DNA from: Rubinisphaera italica
GTDB taxonomy: Bacteria > Planctomycetota > Planctomycetia > Planctomycetales > Planctomycetaceae
Assembly: GCF_007859715.1 (NCBI RefSeq)
Contig: NZ_SJPG01000001.1
Coordinates: 2,878,728 to 2,942,727, forward strand
Direction: 5' to 3'
Length of the DNA stretch: 64,000 bases
How positions within the stretch are numbered: position 1 is the first letter of the stretch; the number at the start of each line of letters is the position of its first letter. The translations under genes and the position numbers were made by a program. Below, piece by piece: positions 18,508 to 26,423 of the stretch. A model generated the notes under the pieces. That model had not been told where the DNA came from and made no database searches. It worked only from the letters and a program-made list of their open reading frames with translations.

Positions 18508-18594
18508 ATAACGCTTACCATCAGCTGGTTGCGGCGTTTGATGGTCCATTTGATTACGGGCCGACCGCAACTCGGCTGCATGGTTTTGTTAGCC
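18508..18594 (-). repeat. attC-like integron recombination site, copy B
   Basis: The same 87-base imperfect palindrome as at 17244-17330, with one base difference (in the central loop). It separates the lipoprotein gene, whose TAA stop lies inside it, from the GNAT gene. Orientation is the same as copy A, so both would be read by an integrase in the same sense. Confidence 0.72.
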
Positions 18595-18884
18595 AGCGTT
18601 TTCCGTTGCAGTATCTGGCATCTGGGGAATAGTCAGGGGCTTTGCGGACTCGATTTGTGGCAACAAGCGAGCGCGAATGACGAGAGTACGCTCGTTCTTT
18701 TCAACGCCCGACGAAAATGTTAACGGTGAAAACAGCCAGTCAAACTCAGTGTTCAAGTTCCGTGAATTTGGTCCAGAGACCATACCGTGCGAAGTGCTAC
18801 CTACGACCAATTTGTTCATGATGACACACCGGAAGTTGTCGAACGAAAGTCGCGTCTCGGGGCTTTGATGCTGGTCGATCCGAG
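18508..18884 (-). repeat. 377-bp duplicated segment, copy B (parental)
   Basis: This copy is continuous with the full lipoprotein gene, so it is taken as the parental one. It matches 17244-17620 with about six substitutions, none of them an insertion or deletion. Confidence 0.9.
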
Positions 18885-19179
18885 TCTGAAGTAATCGCAC
18901 ATCATCCCACTGCATTTCGATGATTACGCCGTCGTTATTGCAGACAACATGGCTGGGACCGCCGGTTGATTGAATGGGAAACACATTTGAGGACACGACG
19001 AGAAAGTCGCCGTCATTAATGCCGTCACCCTGCCGGTATGGCTGTGAGCGGACTGCGATCTGAACTTCGATTGCGCAGTCAATGGCGGCAGCGCTTTCTG
19101 TCCAGACTGCCGTTTCGCTGCCACAACCAGACAGCGAAATCAGAGTGATCACTGCGATTGCCGAAGAAACCATCTTCAT
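18589..19179 (-). CDS. Predicted lipoprotein, cassette gene
   Basis: 196 residues. The N-terminus is a lipoprotein signal with lipobox L-S-G-C19 ('SSAIAVITLISLSGCGSE'). The mature part has no recognised domain. It contains many Cys and Asn residues and a C-terminal segment rich in beta-like stretches ('RTLVIRARLLPQI'). The stop lies in attC-like copy B. A GTTAGCC motif on the minus strand at 19203-19209 is 24 bases before the start, at a spacing like that of the neighbouring cassettes, and could mark the cassette's upstream crossover point. The second half of this gene is duplicated at 17325-17620. Confidence 0.75.
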   Translation of the reverse strand: MKMVSSAIAVITLISLSGCGSETAVWTESAAAIDCAIEVQIAVRSQPYRQGDGINDGDFLVVSSNVFPIQSTGGPSHVVCNNDGVIIEMQWDDVRLLQTRIDQHQSPETRLSFDNFRCVIMNKLVVGSTSHGMVSGPNSRNLNTEFDWLFSPLTFSSGVEKNERTLVIRARLLPQIESAKPLTIPQMPDTATENAG

Positions 19180-19900
19180 CGGGTAGAACCTCTTGGCTGT
19201 TGGCTAACTAATTGTTGGACAGAATTGGCTTCTGTCTAATAATGTTTGAAATTCTGTATATCACATCTCATCATTATTCACTTATGGATCGACGCCTGTC
19301 AACCAGTAGACTGCTTGTGAGATCCTCTTTAACTGCGAGTCCAATGAGGAAGCCTCTCGCAACCACTTCACCTAAGTTGCTTGATCAGTTCGGTTTAAAA
19401 CTCAAAGCCAACGATTAGTCTTATCGGAATGAACAGGCTTATGTCCACTGGGAAGAGCATTTTGGATCTATAACGGCCCGAGATTAGAGTTGGGCGGGCC
19501 AAGTCCAGGAAAGATTGCCAGTCGCAATTTTACAGTTGGAAGTGGGACGGATACTGTAATGTCCGCTCGAAGTCTTGCGTGAGTAGAGACCTGTTAACAG
19601 TCAGCAGTACCGCAAATAAACCGAAGGATTGAGAAATCTAATCTCCCTCAATCGCTCCCCTCACAAAAACGCATAATTGGGAAACTCAGAAAGCATTCTG
19701 AAAGTATCCCCAACGCAACAACAAGTCTCACATTTCAGGAACGTTCGAAGGGAGGGAAATCTAGGTGAAGTTGTAGAAGTATTAATTAATCGAAGCGATG
19801 CAACATGATCAAATTATTTGGAAATTCCTAAAAACTGTGAAAGGTTGAACGGTTTCACGCCATTTATAAGCAGGACGGGCCATTCGTCTCAATCGCTTCG
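19180..19900. other. Intergenic stretch upstream of cassette cluster and giant gene
   Basis: About 720 bases. If the cluster had its own integrase it could be expected here, but no tyrosine-recombinase-like frame is present. A 68-codon frame at 19212-19418 has no recognisable motif. The last 150 bases are AT-rich and likely hold the promoter of the 1616-aa protein gene. Confidence 0.45.
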
Positions 19901-22900
19901 ATGGTAAGGAACAACCTGATGTCAATCATTTCACGCTTACAAAAGCAGCTAATAAATTCAGCAAATGCAGCATATTTCAATTCACACTCAAAACGCATGA
20001 GGCGGCGTAAGTGCACGATGGAGGTCGCTGCAGAGTTTCTGGAAGTGCGGCAGTTGTTGTCAGCGACGCTGATTGACGGTCTGAGTGATGAATTTGACGA
20101 TTCCACCACTCAGGAGAACTGGCAGCGGGTGAACGAAGTCGAGGGTTGGAATGCAGATCAACTCAACGTCTATGACATCGATCAAACGCAGGCAGGCCGG
20201 TTGGTGATGCAACCGAATACGGTGGTTTGGTTTGATGATTGGCGGGGGCCAATGGCTTTCAAAGAAGTGACTGGTGATTTCGTGGTAACCAGTCAGATTC
20301 ATATTACTGACCGTGATGATATCGGCGGCAGCGATGCGGACGATATTCCAGGTGATGGGGCCTTTTCGCTGGGGGGTGTTATGATTCGTACCCCGCGTGA
20401 TATCACCGATCCTGCAACCGAGTGGGCACCGGGTAGTCGAGCTGATGACGGGACCAACAACGGCGAAAATTATGTGTTTCTTTCCTACGGATATGCTTAC
20501 AACAACGGTGCCAATCAGTTTGGCATGGAAGTGAAAACAACTCGTAACAGCAGTTCGCAACTGCAAGTCACGCCGTTCGGGCAGACACATAACACGGTCA
20601 CTATTCAAACCGCCCGTATCGGCAATTCCGTTATTACACTGTATCGTTTTCCTGGTGAAAACTGGCAGGTCCACCAGCGATACAATCGGGATGATATGCC
20701 CGAAACATTGCAGGTTGGACTGGTCACTTATTCCGACTGGGAGAAGGCCAACGATTTTGATCCGTTTCTGCATAACAGCAGCGTGCTGACAGCAACAACG
20801 ATTGCCGACCCGTCTCCATGGCAGGCTTTTAATCCCGATTTGACGGTTGGATTCGAATATGCTCGTTTTGTCCATCCGGATGTCCCTCCGGAATTGCTGG
20901 GAATGGATTTGACGAGTCCTGCCGTTACCGATGAGATGCTGTTGTCGTTCCTGGGAAATAATGCCAACATTGGTCCTTCAGGGCTTACCGAACTTCCCGA
21001 AGTAAGTGTCTCGTCATTGACAGATTTGATCGTGGAAGGGGATGCCGAGACAGCAGCATTTGTGGTTAGCCGGGCTGGTTACACAACCGATCAGGATTTG
21101 TCGGTCAACATCAGCCTGTCAGGTTCGGCCGTCGTCGATCAGGATTATGCCGTCAGTTCCTCAACCGTGGTGGTCATCCCTGCCGGTGCAGAATCGACGA
21201 CTGTTTACCTCAGCACGATTAATGATGAACTTGATGAACGAGCCGAGTCGATCCAGTTGCAACTGCTCAACGGAAGCGATTATCTGGTTCAGGGAGCAAC
21301 ATCGTCCAGTATCAATTTGCGGGATGATGACACGGTACTTGATATTGGTTTGAATCTGGAGCGTCATGTCGACTGGGGGTCTGCATGGGTATTCAAAGAT
21401 GCGTTTTTAAGATCTCGTCCGTGGGGAGCGTGGGCTGATAATTTAAATACGGGTGAGAGAAGCTGGCAGTACATTGCCGGTGAAGGTCCTGGGCTTCAGG
21501 TTGATGAGCAGGGTTGGATTTCGGAATTGCCCATCTGGATGAACGCAGACGGAGTCGAATTTCAGCAACTGGCACAAACTGTCATCTTTACCGGGGCTGG
21601 GGATCAGCCGGCGGGAATCTATCGAGCTGAGTGGGATGGAACCGGCGTGCTGGAAATGCCGTACGTGATTGGATCCGGAGTGACCGATTCCGGCAGAAAT
21701 TATGCACTGGTTGATATGCCGGCCGCAGTCCATTTTGCAATGACCATTTCCAGTACCAATCCCGACGATCCGATCCGCAACATCAATTTTTGGATGCCCG
21801 ACTACAACGGCGAAAGTCTGGTAGTTCCGGACTGGCAACCAGGAGCCGCTACTTCACCGTTTCATCCGCTATTCGTCGAGCGTCTGCAGGGTTTCGATAC
21901 GATCCGCTTTATGGATTGGCAGATGACCAACTACAACGCCGAAGTGGACGAATGGCTGGAACGGAGTCAACTTTCGGATGCCTCTCAGGGTGATGCACCC
22001 GGGTCGGCAGGTTATTATGAATGGATTACCAATGGGATTGCGATCGAATACATGATTGAACTGGCCAACGAACTGGAAGCCAATCCCTGGTTCAATATGC
22101 CGTATAATGCCAACGATGAATTTGTGACCAATTTTGCCACCTTAGTCCGCGACAATCTCGACCCGGAATTGACAGTCTATGTGGAATGGTCGAATGAATT
22201 ATGGAACGGATTTTTTCCCGTAAACGATTGGCTGTTTGAGCAAGCTGGTTTGCCAGAAAATGCCGGCCAAAACATCTACCAGTTGGCTGCAGCTGAAATC
22301 AGTAACGATTTCAGTATCTGGAGTAATGTTTTTTCAGGCATCGAAGATCGTATTGTGCGTGTGGTGGCAGGTCAGCAGAATAATCCGTTCGTACTCGAAC
22401 AACTGCTGATGAATATGAATGGTCAGTTTGATGCAGTTTCTTCGACCGCCTATTTTGGCTATCCAGATACGTTCGCGGCGGTGGCTGATGAAACGCTGAC
22501 ATCTGATGAAATCATCGATACGATCTATGACGTCAGTATTCCTTATGTATCCAATCTGCTGCAGCAGCACCGGAATATTGCGGACAACTATTCGGAAATT
22601 CTAGGACGTGAAATTCAGTATGTGAGTTACGAAAGTGGATCGCATATTTTCGGTTTCAACTCGCCATTCTGGCAAGGCCCAGCTGAAGCGGCTGCCGTGG
22701 AGGCGATGTACAGTCCCCGGATGTACGATGTTTATCAAACGCTACTGAATGTGGTGCGGGATATCGGGCTGGATCTGTATAACGAGTTCACGTTTACCAG
22801 CCATTATGGTGCCAGTCCGTACGGCAGTTACGGTTTGCTTTATGCGATGGATCAGCCGCTAGAGACGGCTCATCAGTACAACTCGCTGCAGGACTTTATT

Positions 22901-24751
22901 GCTGCTCAGGCGGAAGCGCAGACGCCTGTTCCCGTTGTTACAGTGCATGTCGATAATTCCACAGGAAGTGAATCCGGAACGGCTGCAACGGTGTTGTTCA
23001 GCCTGTCTGAGGCGCAGAGCGAAGATTTGACCGTCTATTATTCGCTGGCTGGCTCTGCGATGGTCGGTGCAGATTATACCGATCCCGGATATTCGATTGT
23101 GATTCTGGCGGGAGAGACTTCCAACACGCTAGTGCTGCAGCCTGTCGATGACGAACTTGCAGAAGGGGACGAAAACGTTCTTGTGGAACTGCTCGCCGAT
23201 GCTGCCTATTCAGTGGGAGAACTTGCAGCCGCAGAAATCGTGATTACTGATAATGATTTTGAAGTCATCCCGTCTCTGCAGATCAGTCATACGCTGGACG
23301 TTTACGAGCATGTTTTGCCGGCCACTCTACCTGATGGAGTCGCATTGTCGTACTCTGCAGAACTGGTCATCACCCCGGAGTACCTGCTCGACCAGCAGTA
23401 CAACTTTCACAGTACCGGCAATTATCACCAAAATTATCACGGGCAGAACGAACGCTGGATTCAAGGCGACGGATACGACTGGTTTTATCTGCTCAACAAC
23501 GGCGAACTGTTTCGCTGGCAGGAAAGTTTTGCTAAGAGCGAGTTGATTGCCTCATTAACTGCAGATGTTTATGACGATCCCCAGCGATTGATCGATGTGG
23601 AAATTCCAGCGGTCGTTTCGGTGGTGGACAACCAGTTGATCATTACACCGTCAGAGAATTTTCTCGGCAGTTATGAAATCGATGTCACGATTGGCGATGG
23701 CAGCCGGGAAGATACGCAGCGGGTGATGGTTTCAGTCATAAATTCTACCCCCATAATCTCCCCCATTGCCAACCAGCAGATGTCTGTTACCGATAACTTG
23801 CTGATTGTTCCGCTTGAGTATGGCGACAGCGACAGCGAGCCAGTGCAACTGATCGCACAAATTGTCGGTGCCGAAAGATATGAACTCGATCAGCAGTTCG
23901 ATTTCTGGAGTGAGGGAAACTATTTCGAGAACCACCAGGGAGGCGGAGAACGCTGGCTTCGGAGTCAAGCCAATCAGTGGTTCTATCTGCTGGAAAATGG
24001 GGATCTGCATCAATGGAATGGCAGTCTCGAAACAAGTCCGCTGATTGCAGCCTTGGGGGCCGCGGTTTACGAAGATCCGACGTTGCTGATTGATGTCGAA
24101 TCAATTCCGGTAACGCTGCAGATGATCGGGAACGAATTGCATATCGACCCCGCTGAAACATTTGCTGGTGAATTCATGATTGAAATTCTGGCGACCGATG
24201 GACGAAACACAACCTCAGTCCAGTTTTCGGTATCGGTGATCAATCAACCCCCGATGATGGATTTGATCCCCGATCAGTTGCTGCTCGCCGAACAGACCGA
24301 AACGACCCTTCCGATGAACTTCAGTGATGCAGACGGAACCCCGCTGCAAGTGACCGTCGAAGTGCTTGATACCGCTTATCAACTCGATCAACAGTACGGA
24401 TTCTGGTCGACTGGAGATTACTATCAGAATTATCACGGGATGCAGGAAAAATGGATCCGCGGCCAGAACAATCACTGGTACTACATACTCGAAAATGGAG
24501 ATCTGTATTACTGGAGCGGAAGTTTCGAATCGAGTGTGCTGATTGAGACGCTTGATACAAGCTATTACGAGAATCCCGATATGCTTATTCAAGTAGAACC
24601 GATTCAGGTGACAGCGGAATTCATTGATGGTCAGCTGGTTATCAATCGCAGTTTGCTGCAGACAACCGCGTTCAGTCTGCGAGTCTTGATCTCCGACGGG
24701 ATCGCAACCACCGAGCAATTAATTACTATTGAAATAGAACAGGCGGAATGA
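19901..24751 (+). CDS. Giant secreted protein: concanavalin-like, Calx-beta, GH-like core, three novel repeats
   Basis: 1616 residues. The basic N-terminus ends in 'FLEVRQLLSA', the planctomycete extracellular export signature. Regions: a DUF1349/LamG-type domain (about 60-345); Calx-beta 1 (about 367-480); a large glycoside-hydrolase-like region (about 484-1005) with 'VEWSNELWNG' (Glu766, preceded by Asn as in clan GH-A acid/base sites) and 'VSYESGSH' (Glu911, possible nucleophile); Calx-beta 2 (about 1010-1119); then three copies (about 1160-1235, 1327-1402, 1493-1569) of a roughly 75-residue Trp/Tyr-rich repeat alternating with cadherin-like Ig domains. Each repeat has 'DQQ[YF]xFxSxGxY' and 'W[FY]Y[LI]L[NE]NG[ED]L'. 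The role is probably polysaccharide binding or cleavage outside the cell. The next gene overlaps its stop by 4 bases. Confidence 0.88.
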   Translation: MVRNNLMSIISRLQKQLINSANAAYFNSHSKRMRRRKCTMEVAAEFLEVRQLLSATLIDGLSDEFDDSTTQENWQRVNEVEGWNADQLNVYDIDQTQAGRLVMQPNTVVWFDDWRGPMAFKEVTGDFVVTSQIHITDRDDIGGSDADDIPGDGAFSLGGVMIRTPRDITDPATEWAPGSRADDGTNNGENYVFLSYGYAYNNGANQFGMEVKTTRNSSSQLQVTPFGQTHNTVTIQTARIGNSVITLYRFPGENWQVHQRYNRDDMPETLQVGLVTYSDWEKANDFDPFLHNSSVLTATTIADPSPWQAFNPDLTVGFEYARFVHPDVPPELLGMDLTSPAVTDEMLLSFLGNNANIGPSGLTELPEVSVSSLTDLIVEGDAETAAFVVSRAGYTTDQDLSVNISLSGSAVVDQDYAVSSSTVVVIPAGAESTTVYLSTINDELDERAESIQLQLLNGSDYLVQGATSSSINLRDDDTVLDIGLNLERHVDWGSAWVFKDAFLRSRPWGAWADNLNTGERSWQYIAGEGPGLQVDEQGWISELPIWMNADGVEFQQLAQTVIFTGAGDQPAGIYRAEWDGTGVLEMPYVIGSGVTDSGRNYALVDMPAAVHFAMTISSTNPDDPIRNINFWMPDYNGESLVVPDWQPGAATSPFHPLFVERLQGFDTIRFMDWQMTNYNAEVDEWLERSQLSDASQGDAPGSAGYYEWITNGIAIEYMIELANELEANPWFNMPYNANDEFVTNFATLVRDNLDPELTVYVEWSNELWNGFFPVNDWLFEQAGLPENAGQNIYQLAAAEISNDFSIWSNVFSGIEDRIVRVVAGQQNNPFVLEQLLMNMNGQFDAVSSTAYFGYPDTFAAVADETLTSDEIIDTIYDVSIPYVSNLLQQHRNIADNYSEILGREIQYVSYESGSHIFGFNSPFWQGPAEAAAVEAMYSPRMYDVYQTLLNVVRDIGLDLYNEFTFTSHYGASPYGSYGLLYAMDQPLETAHQYNSLQDFIAAQAEAQTPVPVVTVHVDNSTGSESGTAATVLFSLSEAQSEDLTVYYSLAGSAMVGADYTDPGYSIVILAGETSNTLVLQPVDDELAEGDENVLVELLADAAYSVGELAAAEIVITDNDFEVIPSLQISHTLDVYEHVLPATLPDGVALSYSAELVITPEYLLDQQYNFHSTGNYHQNYHGQNERWIQGDGYDWFYLLNNGELFRWQESFAKSELIASLTADVYDDPQRLIDVEIPAVVSVVDNQLIITPSENFLGSYEIDVTIGDGSREDTQRVMVSVINSTPIISPIANQQMSVTDNLLIVPLEYGDSDSEPVQLIAQIVGAERYELDQQFDFWSEGNYFENHQGGGERWLRSQANQWFYLLENGDLHQWNGSLETSPLIAALGAAVYEDPTLLIDVESIPVTLQMIGNELHIDPAETFAGEFMIEILATDGRNTTSVQFSVSVINQPPMMDLIPDQLLLAEQTETTLPMNFSDADGTPLQVTVEVLDTAYQLDQQYGFWSTGDYYQNYHGMQEKWIRGQNNHWYYILENGDLYYWSGSFESSVLIETLDTSYYENPDMLIQVEPIQVTAEFIDGQLVINRSLLQTTAFSLRVLISDGIATTEQLITIEIEQAE

Positions 24752-25692
24752 TGTTTGAAACAGGCAATCCTGGAAAAGCAACTCGTATTGTAATGGTTCT
24801 AAACGCCGCGCTCGCGATACAGTTGTTTCAATGTGTTTCGATTTCCCTTGCTCAATCCACTGCAGTAGAGATTATCGAGGCAGACAGACTGAACCATGCC
24901 AGCGACGAATTTAACGATCCCGAAACACTCGCAGACTGGCAACGAATTTTCCAGACGGAACAGACCGAAGCCGATCAACTACAAAGTATTAATGTCGGCA
25001 AAACCAAACCGGGTTGGATGACCCTGATTCCGCACACAAGTACCTGGTATCAGGATTATCGGGGCGTGCTCGTCTTCAAAGAGATCACGGGGAACTTCGT
25101 TGTGACCACCCGAGCGGAAATTACGAATCGAGACCGTTCCGGCGCACCACGCTCACAATTTTCCCTGGGAGGTTTGATGGTGCGATCACCTCGTCATATC
25201 AATTCTCGTACCTGGCGGCCCGGTGGGGAGAACTATCTGTTTCTCTCCCTGGGAACAGCCAATAAGCCAGGAGAATTTGCATTTGAAGTGAAGACGACCC
25301 GCAACAGTGATTCTCAACTTAAAATTGAACCACTGTCTACTGGAGTGGCAGAAATTCGTATTGCTCGATTGGGATCACATTTTCTACTGCTGCGTCGTTT
25401 GCCGAACAGTCAATGGATGGTTCATCGTCGGTATCATCGTCCGGATATGCCAGAGAGCTTACAGGTCGGGTTCACCGTATACACCGACTACCCGAGCGCA
25501 TCGAAATTTTCGCCAGCTCAGCAAAACAGCACCGTAATCCGGAGCGGGCGACCGGATTTGATAGCATCATTCGAATATTTTCGAATACGTGAGCCGATTG
25601 TTCCTGCCGAGTTCGCAGACCATCTGTTTACAGATGCCCGTTCTATTTCTGATGCAGAGTTGCTCAGTTTTTTGGGAAACGCAATAAAGTAA
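24748..25692 (+). CDS. Secreted DUF1349/LamG-type protein, paralogue of the upstream N-terminal domain
   Basis: 314 residues with a signal peptide ('IVMVLNAALAIQLFQCVSISLAQS'). The body is clearly homologous to residues 60-345 of the upstream 1616-aa protein: 'SDEFNDPETLADWQRI' against 'SDEFDDSTTQENWQRV', 'VFKEITGNFVVTTRAEITNRD' reduced or substituted at few sites, and both end in '[LM]LSFLGN'. The fold is probably a concanavalin-like beta sandwich, a carbohydrate-binding module. The ATG overlaps the upstream stop (ATGA), so the two are translated together. It likely works as a separate binding partner of the larger enzyme-like protein. Confidence 0.85.
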   Translation: MMFETGNPGKATRIVMVLNAALAIQLFQCVSISLAQSTAVEIIEADRLNHASDEFNDPETLADWQRIFQTEQTEADQLQSINVGKTKPGWMTLIPHTSTWYQDYRGVLVFKEITGNFVVTTRAEITNRDRSGAPRSQFSLGGLMVRSPRHINSRTWRPGGENYLFLSLGTANKPGEFAFEVKTTRNSDSQLKIEPLSTGVAEIRIARLGSHFLLLRRLPNSQWMVHRRYHRPDMPESLQVGFTVYTDYPSASKFSPAQQNSTVIRSGRPDLIASFEYFRIREPIVPAEFADHLFTDARSISDAELLSFLGNAIK

Positions 25693-25841
25693 ACGGAAAT
25701 CGAATGTGTGGTGAGGGTCATATTTCACTCTTGTGCCGAGCCTGACTGCGAGATACGATTTTTAGTGATCGCAAGCGTTTTCAGGCTCTTTTTATTGTTG
25801 GCAATGAGTCGATCTTCAACCCCTATCATCACGTGAGTTTA

Positions 25842-26423
25842 ATGGAAACCTCGGTCAGTTTACTCGATGCATTGCGTGTCGGAACAGACCAGCAAGCCTG
25901 GTCGAAGATGGTCGAGTTATACGCCCCGTTTATCCGTCAATGGTTGCGTGTCAAAGGCGCGGCAGCGCATGATATTGATGATATTGTTCAGGATGTTTTA
26001 AGCGTAGTATTGCGGCGGCTTCCAGAATTTGAAAAACAACCGCATAGCGGCGCGTTTCGGGGTTGGTTGAGGACGATCACGGTCAATACGATTCGCAATC
26101 ACTGGAGGAAACAAAACAAACATCCCACTGCGACTGGAGGTTCGGATTTTCTATCCATGATCAACGAACTGGAAGATCCGCACAGCCAGATTAGCAAACT
26201 CTGGGATCTGGAACATAATACCCATGTCACTCGATATTTGCTCGATAAAGTGGAATCTCAGTTTCAGCCAAAGACATGGCAGGCGTTCCTGCAATTTGCT
26301 ATCGAAGGCAATCCGGCTACTCAGGTGGCCGATAGGTTGGGGATCAGTGAAAATGCGGTTTTCATTGCCAAATCACGTGTGATGGCCGAACTCCGCAAAC
26401 AGGGTGCCGGCCTGATTGATTGA
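25842..26423 (+). CDS. ECF-type RNA polymerase sigma factor
   Basis: About 193 residues from the ATG at 25842 (a GTG at 25833 is also possible). Region 2: 'WSKMVELYAPFIRQWLRVKG' and 'HDIDDIVQDVLSVVLRRLPEF', then 'FRGWLRTITVNTIRNHWRK'. Region 4: 'WQAFLQFAIEGNPATQVADRLGISENAVFIAKSRV', a helix-turn-helix for -35 recognition. The Ser/Thr kinase gene downstream overlaps its stop, the standard planctomycete ECF-STPK pairing in which the kinase, not a classical anti-sigma factor, is thought to control the sigma factor. Confidence 0.93.
   Translation: METSVSLLDALRVGTDQQAWSKMVELYAPFIRQWLRVKGAAAHDIDDIVQDVLSVVLRRLPEFEKQPHSGAFRGWLRTITVNTIRNHWRKQNKHPTATGGSDFLSMINELEDPHSQISKLWDLEHNTHVTRYLLDKVESQFQPKTWQAFLQFAIEGNPATQVADRLGISENAVFIAKSRVMAELRKQGAGLID

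Noticed and set aside
19212..19418. Short frame at the place where an integron integrase might be
   Set aside because: 68 codons without the R-H-R-Y motifs of tyrosine recombinases.
20060..20875. 271-codon minus-strand frame within the giant secreted protein gene
   Set aside because: Antisense to a clear coding region and without any domain signal.
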